Source: Winogradskyella arenosi (lineage in GTDB: Bacteria > Bacteroidota > Bacteroidia > Flavobacteriales > Flavobacteriaceae). Taken from it: DNA of 64,000 bases. The translations under genes were made by a program, and so were the position numbers. Within the stretch, counting starts at the first letter, position 1. Every line of letters begins with the position of its first letter. Below, one piece after another: positions 34,289 to 43,835 of the stretch. The stretch spans positions 682,001-746,000 of the forward strand of contig NZ_QPJO01000002.1 in the NCBI RefSeq assembly GCF_003337305.1. The letters run 5' to 3'. The notes below the pieces were generated by a model. The model ran no database searches and was not told the DNA's origin. It saw nothing but the letters and a program-made list of their open reading frames with translations.

Positions 34289-36820
34289 CTAACCTTCAAA
34301 CTCCATGTCATCGCCACTGTTTCCACGTTGCCCTTTACGATCTTTATTATTTGTCAGTTGGTTAAATCGGTAAATAAATGAGACGTTAATTTGACGTTGT
34401 CTCCACTGGAATTCACTATAACTGTCATAGAAATCAGTAGTCGTTAAAGCTTTGTATTTTCTAGAATTTAGTAAATCTCTTACGTTAACAGAAATGGTTG
34501 CTTTTTTCTTTAAGATCTCTTTACTGAAGGCTAAATCTAAAGAGAAAATCCCTTCAATATCAGATTGTGCATCTTGTCTAGCGCCTCTATAAAACGCACT
34601 TGTTTGCCAATCTATGGCTAAAGGTAAGGTTACTTTAGAGCTAAAACGTGCAAACCAACTTGTGTTTTTAGATCCGTAATCCGTACCGTTAAATTCTCCT
34701 TCGGTTTCAAATTGAAAGAAGTTAAAACTAGAGTTTAAACGTAACCATTTTGCTGGTGTATACATTAAACCAAGTTCCGTTCCTGTTCTTTTATTCGTAG
34801 AAAGGTTAATAGGTATGGTTCTAATAATGTCAATACCATCTGTAGTTTGTTGTCCGGTGTTTTCTTGAACACGTTCAAAAGAATCTGTTTCATGTTGGTA
34901 ATATACAGAGGTGGTTAAAGTAAACTTTTCCCAACGTTTTAGGTAACCTAAATCAAACGTACTAGAGAAAGCAGGATCTAAATTAGGATTTCCTTGAAAA
35001 ATATTGGTTCTACTAGAACGTGAAGGGAAAGGGTTAATGTACCAACCACGAGGACGGTTAATTCTTCGGTTATACCCTAAAGTAATGCTTTCTTCGTTTC
35101 CAGATTCTGAGGTGTTTAGATTGTAAATAAGGTTAACTGTAGGGAATAAACCTAAGTAGTTATTATTAAAATCAGTATCAATAGGGAAATCGTATTGGTC
35201 ATTTAATTCTTCATCAGTAAGTTCAGAATCAATGGTTCCTTTTAATTGTGTGTTCTCTAAACGAAGCCCTAATAAATAAGAAAACTTACCAATTTTAGAG
35301 CCGTATTGTGTGTAAACAGCGTTGATGTTTTCGGTATAGTCAAAAATATTAGAAATACCTTCATTAATTTCCAATTCGCCAGTGGTTAGGTTTTCTTGGT
35401 CCAATTGATAATCGGTGTTGCTGTTTTTAAAATTACCACGGTAACCCGCTTCAAAGCGCGAATCTTCACCTAAAGGTAGCACGTAATCCGCTTGAACGAG
35501 GTATTCATGATTTTTCTCTTTAGTAAATTCTTGCTCTATCTGAAATGGCTCAGGGTTGGTTTGATTCGTAAAGACGTAATCTTCATTTAAATAAGTGTAA
35601 CCATCTTCTGTTTCTGTTTCAAATTGAAAATCAGCAGTTAATTTATGGTCACTATCCTCACCAAAACGTTTAACGTAGTTTAAGGCTACTTGGTATCTGT
35701 TATCTTCCTCCGTTTCTTTTTCTCTACGTAACGTGTTTTCTACAATACTTCCGTTGTTATAACGATCACTAAAGTTTAGTGACGTATCGGCATCGTTTCC
35801 AAAGTTGTAGAATAAACTACCGGTAATGGAAGACGTCTCGTCTAAAAAGTACTCCATACCAATATTAGCATTGTAGTTTCTATTTAAACGCTCTACTTCT
35901 TTGGTTTCTACAATACGTCTGTATTCAGGATCTGAAAAGCTACCATCATCTTCTAAAGTGTCGTAATAATTAACATCGGTGAAGGTGTTTCTAGGCGAAT
36001 CAAAATAACGCCATCCAAAGTTAGAAAATAAGTTATAATTTTCTGTTCGGTAATTAAGAGCAGCAGAAACGCCTAAGTTGTCAGGGTTTCCTGCGGTTAA
36101 GGTTACAGAACCATTAAAACCAAGGGTTTCTTTTTGTCTTAGAATAATATTTAAAATTCCTGCGGTTCCTTCAGCATCATAACGAGCAGAAGGAGAGGTA
36201 ATCACCTCTACACGTTCAATAGCTTCTGCAGGAAGTTGGCTTAAGATATTACTATCGCCAAAACCGGCCATAGCAGATGGTTTTCCGTTAATTAGGATAC
36301 GTACGTTTTCGTTACCTCTAAGGCTTATAGCGCCTTCAACGTCTACCGTTACAGAAGGAACATTGTTAAGAGCGTCACTAACTGTTCCGCCGGCTGTAGT
36401 TAAATCCTTACCTATATTATAGACTTTTTTGTCTAGCTTAATTTCAACCGTAGTTTTTTCAGCAACAACCATCACTTCATTTAGAGTTGAGACATCTAAA
36501 GCAAGATTAATAGTCCCTAAATTAGTATCTTTAGTAATGTTTTGTTCTGGAAATGTTTTGGTTTGGTAAGAGATGTATTCTACAGAAATTTCGTAGCGTC
36601 CAGGGGCAACTTCGACTTCAAATTTTCCTTTAGGGTCGGTAATTCCGCCCGTAATTATTTTGTTGTCTGATTTAGATTTGACCACAACAGTGGCATATTC
36701 CAATGGAATATTAGTGTCTTGTTCTAATACTTTTCCTTGAATTTTTACATCATTTTGAGCGAATGATAAATTCAGGAATAAGAGTAGAAGGGTAGCGGTT
36801 AATAAATTTAGTTTCATCAC
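34289..36820 (-). CDS. Outer-membrane receptor with CarboxypepD_reg-like domain and TonB-like barrel (OMP_b-brl_3)
   Basis: This 843-aa protein has a signal peptide (residues 1-21), a CarboxypepD_reg-like domain (about 25-105: KIQGKVLEQDTNIPLEYATVVVKS, GKFEVEVAPGRYEISVEYISY), a plug domain (about 130-225: TAGGTVSDALNNVPSVTVDVEGAISLRGNENVRILINGKPSAM), and a beta barrel of the 'outer membrane beta-barrel family' type. There is no clear TonB box. It ends in an acidic, Asn/Gly-rich tail. It may take up a nutrient or serve as a surface receptor; the substrate is not readable. A TATTTTTG box is at 36838-36845 on the minus strand. Confidence 0.9.
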   Translation of the reverse strand: MMKLNLLTATLLLLFLNLSFAQNDVKIQGKVLEQDTNIPLEYATVVVKSKSDNKIITGGITDPKGKFEVEVAPGRYEISVEYISYQTKTFPEQNITKDTNLGTINLALDVSTLNEVMVVAEKTTVEIKLDKKVYNIGKDLTTAGGTVSDALNNVPSVTVDVEGAISLRGNENVRILINGKPSAMAGFGDSNILSQLPAEAIERVEVITSPSARYDAEGTAGILNIILRQKETLGFNGSVTLTAGNPDNLGVSAALNYRTENYNLFSNFGWRYFDSPRNTFTDVNYYDTLEDDGSFSDPEYRRIVETKEVERLNRNYNANIGMEYFLDETSSITGSLFYNFGNDADTSLNFSDRYNNGSIVENTLRREKETEEDNRYQVALNYVKRFGEDSDHKLTADFQFETETEDGYTYLNEDYVFTNQTNPEPFQIEQEFTKEKNHEYLVQADYVLPLGEDSRFEAGYRGNFKNSNTDYQLDQENLTTGELEINEGISNIFDYTENINAVYTQYGSKIGKFSYLLGLRLENTQLKGTIDSELTDEELNDQYDFPIDTDFNNNYLGLFPTVNLIYNLNTSESGNEESITLGYNRRINRPRGWYINPFPSRSSRTNIFQGNPNLDPAFSSTFDLGYLKRWEKFTLTTSVYYQHETDSFERVQENTGQQTTDGIDIIRTIPINLSTNKRTGTELGLMYTPAKWLRLNSSFNFFQFETEGEFNGTDYGSKNTSWFARFSSKVTLPLAIDWQTSAFYRGARQDAQSDIEGIFSLDLAFSKEILKKKATISVNVRDLLNSRKYKALTTTDFYDSYSEFQWRQRQINVSFIYRFNQLTNNKDRKGQRGNSGDDMEFEG

Positions 36821-36837
36821 AAGGGTTTGTTAGTTGG

Positions 36838-36845
36838 CAAAAATA
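36838..36845 (-). promoter_or_regulatory. -7 box (TATTTTTG, minus strand) for the outer-membrane receptor gene
   Basis: TAnnTTTG match 18 bp upstream of the ATG at 36820; leader about 12 nt. Confidence 0.45.
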
Positions 36846-36942
36846 CACTTCCTTGTGGTCTATTTGGTTAATCTTATGTTAAAGCAAAAGCCCTACTGTT
36901 AAAGGACTTTCGCTCTATTTATTTTTTAACAAAACATTAAGT

Positions 36943-37398
36943 TTAGTTTTGGTTTTTACGCTCGCGTTTCTTTTTCTTTTTTACATCTTTTTCATCAAAC
37001 TCCCCTTTAATCATTTCCTTTATTTTGACCATATCTGGTTCTGAAATAAGTTCTTCAAGTTCTACAAAGTGGGTGTCTTCTAAATTTTTAATGGCTTCTT
37101 TACGGTCTAAAGAATGCTCATATTGCGTTTTAAAAATGGCCATTTTTTCATCAAAAAAGCTTAAAATATTTTGCTTAATGATGTGTTTCTGAAAATCATC
37201 AGCCTCTAGAGTTGTTAAAAAATTATCAATATATTCTTCTTTTCGTTCCTCCATTTCACGCTCGCGTTTTGCGATTTCTTGTTCCGTAGGTTCCCGGTTA
37301 GATTGCGGGATGTTATTCATGTTTCTATTACGGCTGCGTTGGGCTTCTACATTAAGACCTAACAAAACTGTGAAAATTACTAAAAGGCTCGTTTTCAT
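36943..37398 (-). CDS. Secreted charged protein of unknown function
   Basis: This 151-aa protein has a signal peptide (residues 1-19, ending VEAQ) and a mature part that is mostly charged helix. A coiled-coil-like stretch EIAKREREMEERKEEYIDNFL is followed by FQKHIIKQNILSFFDEKMAIFK and a very basic C-terminus (DVKKKKKRERKNQN). It recalls the short periplasmic Spy/CpxP-like proteins of Flavobacteriaceae, but I cannot assign it. It lies 11 bp downstream of arsC and probably belongs to the prfB-arsC transcript. Confidence 0.68.
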   Translation of the reverse strand: MKTSLLVIFTVLLGLNVEAQRSRNRNMNNIPQSNREPTEQEIAKREREMEERKEEYIDNFLTTLEADDFQKHIIKQNILSFFDEKMAIFKTQYEHSLDRKEAIKNLEDTHFVELEELISEPDMVKIKEMIKGEFDEKDVKKKKKRERKNQN

Positions 37399-37409
37399 GT
37401 TTAAGAATA

Positions 37410-37751
37410 TTAAATAATGTCTGAAATTAACTCGGTTGGGCGGCCAATAACGGCTTGAGTTCCATTAACAACGATAGGGCGTTCTATAAGTTTTGGGTTG
37501 GCGACCATCGCTTCAATTATGGCGTCATCCGTTAGGGTTTTGCCTTTGTAATCCGATTTCCAAATGGCTTCGTTTTTACGGATTAACTCTAAGGGTTTAA
37601 TCCCTAATTTAGAAACAATAGCTTTTAAATCTTCTGAACTTAAAGGCTGGTCTAAGTATTTAATGACTTCAAATTCTTGACCCGAAGCTTCTAAAAGGGC
37701 GAGCCCTTGTCTGGACTTAGAACATCGAGGATTGTGGTATATTTTTATCAT
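37410..37751 (-). CDS. arsC: Arsenate reductase (glutaredoxin-type), ArsC family
   Basis: This 113-aa protein has the ArsC/Spx thioredoxin-like fold with the N-terminal active-site motif YHNPRCSKSR (Cys 10) and the C-terminal arginines in LIERPIVVNGTQAVIGRP that bind arsenate. It is typical in length for glutaredoxin-dependent ArsC. It is 12 bp downstream of prfB rather than in an ars operon, so a general thiol or stress role is also possible. In the same transcript a small secreted protein follows. Confidence 0.9.
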   Translation of the reverse strand: MIKIYHNPRCSKSRQGLALLEASGQEFEVIKYLDQPLSSEDLKAIVSKLGIKPLELIRKNEAIWKSDYKGKTLTDDAIIEAMVANPKLIERPIVVNGTQAVIGRPTELISDII

Positions 37752-37763
37752 TGCTATAAAATC

Positions 37764-38874
37764 TTATAGGTTTTCGGTTTGCTCTTCTTTTTGTCCCATC
37801 ATCATCAGGTAGGCTTTTAAAAAAGGTTCTATGGCACCGTCCATAACGGCATCAACATTTCCGGTTTCATGAGCAGAACGTACGTCTTTAACTAGTTTAT
37901 AAGGATGCATAACATAATTTCGTATTTGGCTTCCCCATTCAATTTTCATTTTACCCGCTTCAATATCATCGCGCTGTGCCATTTGTTTTTGCAATTCAAT
38001 CTCGTACAATTGCGAACGAAGCATTTGCATGGCCCTTGTTCTGTTATCGTGTTGCGAACGTGTTTCAGAACACTGAATCTGTATGCCTGAAGGTTTGTGT
38101 AAAAGTTGCACCTTCGTTTCTACTTTATTTACGTTTTGTCCTCCAGCACCACTAGATCGGGCGGTTGTAATTTCAATATCTGAAGGATTGATGTCAATTT
38201 CAATGGTATCATCCACTAAAGGATAGACATAAACCGAGGCAAAACTGGTGTGGCGTTTGGCGTTACTATCAAACGGTGAGATGCGTACTAAACGATGTAC
38301 TCCATTTTCACCTTTAAGCCAACCAAAAGCAAAATCACCTTCAATTTCTAAGGTTACAGTTTTTATACCAGCGACATCACCTTCTTGAAGGTTAAGTTCT
38401 TTAACTTTAAAGCCATTTTTTTCAGCATACATAAGATACATACGCATTAACATACTGGCCCAATCGCAAGATTCTGTTCCTCCGGCGCCGGCTGTAATTT
38501 GGAGTACGGCACTTAAGCCATCTCCTTCTTCAGAAAGCATGTTTTTAAATTCTAACTTTTCAATCGCATTCACAGCCAAGTCATAACGTGCTTCCACGTT
38601 TTCCATAGGGGCTTCATCTTCTTTATAGAACTCGTAAATCACCTCTAAATCCTCAACAAGAGAGGCGGCAGCTTCGTAGTCATTAATCCAGCTTTTTTTC
38701 TCACGAATGGATTTCATAACCAATTCGGCAGCCTTTGAGTCATTCCAAAAATTAGGGTCGAAAGTTTGTTCTTCTTCGTTAGCGATTTCTATGCGTTTGG
38801 CATCTAAGTCAAAGATATTGTCTAAGTATGTCTAGACGGGAGTTAAGATCTTTAATTTGATCTGAAGTAATCAT
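37764..38874 (-). CDS. prfB: Peptide chain release factor 2, with programmed +1 frameshift
   Basis: RF2 ends translation at UGA and UAA. The gene starts at ATG 38874, reads 21 codons and meets an in-frame TGA at 38811-38809 in the slip site TAT CTT TGA C. After a +1 shift (skipping the T at 38811) the frame continues to the stop at 37764, giving 369 aa. The main frame has the GGQ peptidyl-hydrolysis motif ([15 protein letters not shown] near 38140-38165) and a variable SPF-type recognition loop (VRISPFD). The sequence before the slip (CTT AGA CAA) lacks the strong AGGGGG Shine-Dalgarno stimulator of E. coli. A TATATTTG box is at 38893-38900. Confidence 0.95.
38809..38820 (-). other. Programmed +1 ribosomal frameshift site of prfB (CTTTGAC)
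   Basis: On the minus strand the codons TAT CTT TGA C are followed in the +1 frame by GAC TTA GAT. The CTT TGA C heptamer is the conserved slip site of RF2 autoregulation: low RF2 favours shifting rather than termination. Confidence 0.93.
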
Positions 38875-38892
38875 ATATCGTACATTTTTATA

Positions 38893-38900
38893 CAAATATA
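38893..38900 (-). promoter_or_regulatory. -7 box (TATATTTG, minus strand) for prfB
   Basis: TAnnTTTG match 19 bp before the prfB start; leader about 12 nt. The threonine aldolase promoter is divergent from it. Confidence 0.5.
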
Positions 38901-38925
38901 AGCAGCGTTGTTAAAGTGCCATAAT

Positions 38926-38959
38926 TTTGAATCGGTTTTTTAGGAAATCCGTAATTTTG
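38926..38959 (+). promoter_or_regulatory. Promoter of threonine aldolase (TTTG-N22-TAATTTTG)
   Basis: TTTG at 38926-38929 and TAATTTTG at 38952-38959, 22 bp apart, fit the Bacteroidota -33/-7 layout. A second TAATTTTG at 38922-38929 may be an additional start. Confidence 0.55.
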
Positions 38960-38981
38960 AGCTTAGAAATTTTTTTGACGA

Positions 38982-39998
38982 ATGATTATAGATTTAAGAA
39001 GTGATACGGTGACTAAGCCTTCTAAAGGAATGTTAGATGCTATGATGTCTGCAGAAGTAGGAGATGACGTCTTTAGAGAAGACCCTACAATGAATGCTTT
39101 AGAAGAACGTATAGCAACGATGTTTGGAAAAGAAAAAGCCTTGTTTTTTCCTTCAGGAAGTATGGCTAACCAAGTGGCTATAAAATTGCATACCCAACCC
39201 GGTGATCAGGTGATTTGTGATAAGTACGCGCATATCTATAATTATGAAGTAGGTGGTGTGGCGTTTCATAGTGGCGCTACATGTAAACTTTTAGACGGTC
39301 ATCGTGGTATGTTTACTGCTCGACAAGTGGAAGAAGCCATTAGTCCTTCAGCTTATTATTACAGTCAATCTCGTTTAGTAGAAGTAGAGAATACCACCAA
39401 TAAAGGAGGCGGAGCCTGTTGGGATTTTTCTGAAATTGAAAAGATAAAAACCGTGTGTAAAACCCATGACTTAGGCTTTCATCTTGATGGTGCACGTTTG
39501 TGGAATGCTATGGTGGCTAAAAATGAAACCCCTTTGCAGTACGGAGCTGCGTTTGATAGTATTTCCGTTTGTCTCAGTAAAGGCTTAGGCTGCCCTGTAG
39601 GGTCGGTGTTACTTGGTGATGAAATTTTAATGGAAAAATCGTTAAGCCTTAGAAAATTGTTTGGTGGTAATATGCGACAAGTAGGGTATTTAGCCGCTGC
39701 AGGGTTGTATGCCTTAGATCATCAGGTAGAGCGTTTAGCTGAAGATCATAAAAAAGCGAAGGAAATAGGCGCTGTGTTAGCACAATTATCTTTCATCAAA
39801 AAAGTAGAACCTATTGAAACCAACATCATCATTTTTGAGTTAAATGATGATGTTGATGAAGCTCACTTTTTAAACCAACTGCTCGAAAAAAATATCCATA
39901 TTATTGGGATGGGCAGTGGTAAGTTACGCATGGTAACGCATTTAGATTATACAGACCAAATGCATGATAAGTTGCTCAATGAACTAGGTTCTATTTAA
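38982..39998 (+). CDS. ltaE: Low-specificity threonine aldolase (PLP-dependent)
   Basis: This 338-aa fold-type I enzyme cleaves threonine or allo-threonine to glycine and acetaldehyde. The N-terminus [19 protein letters not shown] and the [14 protein letters not shown]-site motif are typical, and the catalytic lysine is K199 in [13 protein letters not shown]. It is in the GntG family length range. The gene ends with an 8-bp tail-to-tail overlap with ybaB. Notably, acetaldehyde released here could be used by the aldehyde dehydrogenase-acs operon about 9 kb away, but this is speculation. Confidence 0.94.
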   Translation: MIIDLRSDTVTKPSKGMLDAMMSAEVGDDVFREDPTMNALEERIATMFGKEKALFFPSGSMANQVAIKLHTQPGDQVICDKYAHIYNYEVGGVAFHSGATCKLLDGHRGMFTARQVEEAISPSAYYYSQSRLVEVENTTNKGGGACWDFSEIEKIKTVCKTHDLGFHLDGARLWNAMVAKNETPLQYGAAFDSISVCLSKGLGCPVGSVLLGDEILMEKSLSLRKLFGGNMRQVGYLAAAGLYALDHQVERLAEDHKKAKEIGAVLAQLSFIKKVEPIETNIIIFELNDDVDEAHFLNQLLEKNIHIIGMGSGKLRMVTHLDYTDQMHDKLLNELGSI

Positions 39999-40314
39999 AC
40001 ATGTCCATACCAGGGATATTTGGCATTCCCTCTTTAGCAACAGCAGCAATTTCTGCTTCGTTAACTTGAGTGGCTTTTTCAATGGCTTTATTGAGGGTTA
40101 AAATTAAATAATCCTCTAGCATGTCTTTATCTTGAAGCAATTGGTCGTCAATATCAATAGCTTTAATTGTTCTGTTGGCTGTAATAGTAACTTTTAACTT
40201 GTTGTCATTACTTGCTTCGTCAATTAAAACCGTATGCAGACGCTCTTTTGTAGCTTCTACTTTCTTTTGGGCATCTTTTAATTTACCCATCATTCCCATC
40301 ATATCTCCAAACAT
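39991..40314 (-). CDS. YbaB/EbfC family nucleoid-associated protein
   Basis: This 107-aa DNA-binding protein has the YbaB layout: N-terminal helix [51 protein letters not shown] (in parts), then helices [18 protein letters not shown] and a Met-rich tail. YbaB/EbfC dimers bind DNA and influence nucleoid structure; in many genomes the gene follows dnaX, but not here. It overlaps the convergent threonine aldolase by 8 bp. A TAATTTTG box lies at 40343-40350 on the minus strand. Confidence 0.92.
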   Translation of the reverse strand: MFGDMMGMMGKLKDAQKKVEATKERLHTVLIDEASNDNKLKVTITANRTIKAIDIDDQLLQDKDMLEDYLILTLNKAIEKATQVNEAEIAAVAKEGMPNIPGMDMFK

Positions 40315-40342
40315 AATCTTGTCTTTTAAATTTATTAAGGTG

Positions 40343-40350
40343 CAAAATTA
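40343..40350 (-). promoter_or_regulatory. -7 box (TAATTTTG, minus strand) for ybaB
   Basis: TAnnTTTG match 29 bp upstream of the ybaB ATG. It lies in a 75-bp divergent spacer shared with the oligopeptidase gene. Confidence 0.45.
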
Positions 40351-40389
40351 GTAAATTGCGCCTTTTTTCAGAATAATTTAGACGAACAA

Positions 40390-42453
40390 ATGACAAATAC
40401 TTTAGTAATGCACCCGCCAAAAGCCAAAAAAATTCCTCATCAGTTAGAGAAGCATGGCGACATCCGTATCGATAACTATTTTTGGATGAAAGACCGTGAG
40501 CATCCTGAAGTCATCGATTACCTAAACGCGGAAAACGAGTATTGCGATATGCAGATGGCTCATACTAAAGATTTTCAGAAAGATCTTTTTGAGGAGATGA
40601 AAGCGCGTATAAAGGAAGATGATTCTTCTGTGCCTTACAAATTTAACGGGTATTGGTATATCACTAAGTTTGAAAAAGGAAAAGATTACCCTATTTATTT
40701 GCGTAAAAAGGAACACCTTGATAATCCTGAAGAATTACTTTTTGACTGTAATAAAATGGCGGAAGGAACTAGCTATTTTAAATTAACAGGCATTAGCATA
40801 AGTCCGGATAATAAAATGGTGTCCTATGGGATTGATACTACCGGAAGACGTAACTATACCATTTTTGTAAAAAACCTAGAAACCCAGGAGTTTGCTACAG
40901 ACCAAGTTTTAAACACCACAGGCTCTTCAAGCTGGGCGAATGATAATGCCACGCTTTTCTATACCAAAAAAGATGAAGTTACCTTAAGAGCATACCAGAT
41001 ATACAAGCATCGTTTGGGGGATCAATCTGAAGACGAATTGGTTTTTGAAGAAGGTGATGATACCTTTGGTGTGGCAGTGTATAAGTCTAAATCTAGAAAA
41101 TATATTATTGTCGCTTGTTATAGTACCTTAACTAATGAATACCATATTTTAGACGCAAATGATCCTGAAGGAAAATTCAAAGTATTTCAGCCTAGAATAA
41201 GAGGGTTAGAGTATAGTATTTCACATTATGGTGATCATTTCTACATCATGACCAATTTAGATAAAGCGACGAACTTTAGACTCATGAAAACGCCTGAAGC
41301 CCAAACAGAAATGGCGAATTGGGTAGATGTAATTCCACATAGAGCAGATGTGTTGCTTGAAGGTATTGATATTTTTAAAGATTATTTGGTGCTAAGTGAA
41401 CGTAAAAATGGACTTAATGAAATACGTATTAAACGTTGGGATGGTACTGAAGATTACTACTTGCCTTTTAATAACGAAACTTATACCGCTTTTACGGCAA
41501 CCAATTTAGATTTTGATACGGAAACACTGCGTTACGCCTACAATTCGCTAACAACGCCGTCTTCTGTGATTGAATTTAATATGCGCACCAAAACTAAAAC
41601 GATTTTAAAGGAACAAGAGGTTTTAGGGGGGCAATTTAATAAAGACAATTATACTTCAGAGCGGATTTGGGCTACAGCAGGCGATGGCACTAAAATACCA
41701 ATGTCTGTGGTTTATAAAAAAGGCCTTAAAAAGGATGGAACTAATCCTGTATTACAATATGCTTACGGAAGTTATGGCTCTACAATAGATCCTTATTTTT
41801 CTACTATTAGATTAAGTTTATTAGATCGTGGGTTTGTTTACGTTATTTCTCACATTAGAGGAGGAGAGTATTTAGGGCGCGACTGGTACGAAGACGGGAA
41901 ACTTCTAACCAAGAAAAATACATTTTCAGATTTTATAGCGTGTTCTATTCATTTAATAAAAGAACGTTACACCTCGTCTCAGCATTTATATGCTATGGGC
42001 GGAAGTGCAGGAGGTTTACTTATGGGGGCCATTGTTAATGATGCACCAGAACTTTATAATGGGATTATTGCAGCAGTGCCGTTTGTAGATGTGGTAACAA
42101 CCATGTTAGACGATTCTATTCCTTTAACAACAGGGGAGTATGATGAGTGGGGAAATCCAAATGATAAACTTTATTACGACTACATAAAATCGTATTCGCC
42201 TTACGATAATGTTGAAGCTAAAGCGTATCCTAATATGTTAATCACTACAGGTTTGCACGATTCGCAAGTGCAATATTGGGAACCTGCAAAGTGGGTGGCA
42301 AAGCTAAGAGAGCTAAAGACAGATGATAACAAATTGTACTTAAAAACAAATATGGATGCGGGGCATGGTGGTGCTTCTGGACGTTTCGAAAGCTTAAAAG
42401 AAGATGCGGAAGAGTTTGCTTTCTTACTTGATTTAGAAGGCATTTCGGTATAA
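40390..42453 (+). CDS. ptrB: S9 family peptidase, oligopeptidase B-like
   Basis: This 687-aa serine peptidase of the prolyl oligopeptidase family has an N-terminal beta-propeller (about 70-400) and a C-terminal alpha/beta hydrolase domain. The catalytic triad is visible as Ser in MGGSAGG (near 539), Asp in TGLHDSQV (near 624) and His in AGHGGASGRF (near 659). The N-terminus DIRIDNYFWMKDREHPEVIDYLNAEN is typical. No signal peptide is present, so it is cytoplasmic. Oligopeptidase B cuts after basic residues in small peptides; the exact specificity is inferred. Confidence 0.94.
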   Translation: MTNTLVMHPPKAKKIPHQLEKHGDIRIDNYFWMKDREHPEVIDYLNAENEYCDMQMAHTKDFQKDLFEEMKARIKEDDSSVPYKFNGYWYITKFEKGKDYPIYLRKKEHLDNPEELLFDCNKMAEGTSYFKLTGISISPDNKMVSYGIDTTGRRNYTIFVKNLETQEFATDQVLNTTGSSSWANDNATLFYTKKDEVTLRAYQIYKHRLGDQSEDELVFEEGDDTFGVAVYKSKSRKYIIVACYSTLTNEYHILDANDPEGKFKVFQPRIRGLEYSISHYGDHFYIMTNLDKATNFRLMKTPEAQTEMANWVDVIPHRADVLLEGIDIFKDYLVLSERKNGLNEIRIKRWDGTEDYYLPFNNETYTAFTATNLDFDTETLRYAYNSLTTPSSVIEFNMRTKTKTILKEQEVLGGQFNKDNYTSERIWATAGDGTKIPMSVVYKKGLKKDGTNPVLQYAYGSYGSTIDPYFSTIRLSLLDRGFVYVISHIRGGEYLGRDWYEDGKLLTKKNTFSDFIACSIHLIKERYTSSQHLYAMGGSAGGLLMGAIVNDAPELYNGIIAAVPFVDVVTTMLDDSIPLTTGEYDEWGNPNDKLYYDYIKSYSPYDNVEAKAYPNMLITTGLHDSQVQYWEPAKWVAKLRELKTDDNKLYLKTNMDAGHGGASGRFESLKEDAEEFAFLLDLEGISV

Positions 42454-42466
42454 TTAGAAAAAATGT

Positions 42467-42474
42467 TACCTTTG
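42467..42474 (+). promoter_or_regulatory. -7 box (TACCTTTG) for the cysteine-synthase-like gene
   Basis: TAnnTTTG match 49 bp upstream of the ATG at 42523. An upstream TTT at 42443-42445 may be a degenerate -33 element. Confidence 0.5.
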
Positions 42475-42522
42475 CTCGGTTTTAGGTGTCTAATAAATAA
42501 CGACTACTGAAAAAATTCATTT

Positions 42523-43560
42523 ATGAACAAAAACAAAAATGTATTTGATAATGTGTTACAATTAATAGGTAGCACTCCTCTAATCAAATTAAATAGAATG
42601 ACTGCCGCCTTTGACGGCGATTTTTATGCAAAAGTAGAAGCGTTTAATCCAGGTCATTCATCAAAAGACAGAATTGCATTACATATAATAGAAGAAGCAG
42701 AACGTCAAGGTATTTTGACTCCTGGTGATACCATCATAGAAACAACGTCTGGTAATACCGGTTTTAGTTTAGCAATGGTTAGTATTATAAAAGGTTATGA
42801 GTGTATTTTGGCTGTTAGCTCTAAGTCGTCTCCAGATAAAATAGACATGTTAAAATCTATGGGAGCTAAGGTTTATGTTTGTCCGGCACACGTTAAAGCA
42901 GACGATCCACGTTCTTATTACGAAGTTGCAAAACGTTTGCACGAAGAAAATAAAGGTTCAATTTATATCAATCAATATTTTAACCAATTAAATATTGATG
43001 CCCATTACAATACTACTGGTCCAGAAATTTGGGATCAGACCAATGGTGAAATTACGCACTTAGTGGCGTGTAGTGGAACAGGAGGAACCATCTCTGGAAT
43101 TTCAAAGTATTTAAAAGAGCAAAATCCTAATGTAACAGTTATTGGTGTGGATGCTTATGGTTCTGTATTGCAAAAATATCATGAAACGCGTGAGTTTGAT
43201 GATAAGGAAATTTATCCTTACCGAATTGAAGGTTTAGGTAAGAATTTAATTCCTACGGCAACTGACTTTGATGCTATAGATAAGTTTGTAAAAGTTACAG
43301 ATGAAGAAAGTGCGCATACTGCAAGAGAAATTTCTAACACTGAAGGTCTTTTTGTAGGGTATACAAGTGGAGCAGCAATGCAAGCGATTAAGCAATTACA
43401 AGAAGAAGGTGAGTTTAAGCCTACAGATAAAATTGTCGTTATATTTCCAGATCATGGATCGCGTTATATGAGTAAAGTTTATAACGATAAGTGGATGGAG
43501 GATCAAGGCTTTTTTGATAGTAAATCTGAAGTGCAGGCGACTATTGAATATATAAAGTAA
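42523..43560 (+). CDS. PLP-dependent cysteine synthase/CBS-like enzyme, candidate cysteate synthase
   Basis: This 345-aa fold-type II enzyme has the PLP lysine at K48 in NPGHSSKDR. That differs from the usual CysK/CBS NPGGSVKDR, changing two residues next to the lysine. The phosphate-binding SGTGGTISG, the TSGNTG loop and a C-terminal SGAAM are intact. It resembles cystathionine beta-synthase more than CysK ([17 protein letters not shown]). Because it lies just before an alpha-oxoamine synthase, I suggest it makes L-cysteate for sulfonolipids. This is from memory of Bacteroidota cysteate synthases of the CBS family and is inference. The conservative alternative is an ordinary cysteine synthase. 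Confidence 0.85.
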   Translation: MNKNKNVFDNVLQLIGSTPLIKLNRMTAAFDGDFYAKVEAFNPGHSSKDRIALHIIEEAERQGILTPGDTIIETTSGNTGFSLAMVSIIKGYECILAVSSKSSPDKIDMLKSMGAKVYVCPAHVKADDPRSYYEVAKRLHEENKGSIYINQYFNQLNIDAHYNTTGPEIWDQTNGEITHLVACSGTGGTISGISKYLKEQNPNVTVIGVDAYGSVLQKYHETREFDDKEIYPYRIEGLGKNLIPTATDFDAIDKFVKVTDEESAHTAREISNTEGLFVGYTSGAAMQAIKQLQEEGEFKPTDKIVVIFPDHGSRYMSKVYNDKWMEDQGFFDSKSEVQATIEYIK

Positions 43561-43584
43561 ATTACGATTTATATTATTATAAAG

Positions 43585-43618
43585 AACCTACCATGGGAAA
43601 CTGTGGTAGGTTTTATTT
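43585..43618 (+). terminator. Terminator after the cysteine-synthase-like gene
   Basis: Twelve pairs (43585-43596 with 43601-43612, including G-U pairs) close a GAAA tetraloop, followed by a T-rich tail. The next gene therefore has its own promoter. Confidence 0.8.
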
Positions 43619-43736
43619 TGTTTAAAACTTGCTTTACAGTTAAATTAAAAAATATAAAACTAACAGGTTGTACGCTATTGTTCAAAACTTAGTTAATACT
43701 TAATTAAATAAATTATGCAGTCATAATATAATTAAT

Positions 43737-43787
43737 TAATTTTGCGAGCACTAAATATATTAAATTAATTAAATATTAATGAGTGCT
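43737..43787 (+). promoter_or_regulatory. Promoter box TAATTTTG and 5'-leader hairpin of the alpha-oxoamine synthase
   Basis: TAATTTTG at 43737-43744 predicts initiation near 43750. AGCACT (43747-43752) pairs with AGTGCT (43782-43787), with further A-T pairing inside, so the transcript would begin with or inside a hairpin about 50 nt before the ATG. Confidence 0.5.
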
Positions 43788-43835
43788 TACACGTGATGTT
43801 ATGTGTAATGTGTTGATTAATAGCAAACTTAAAGC

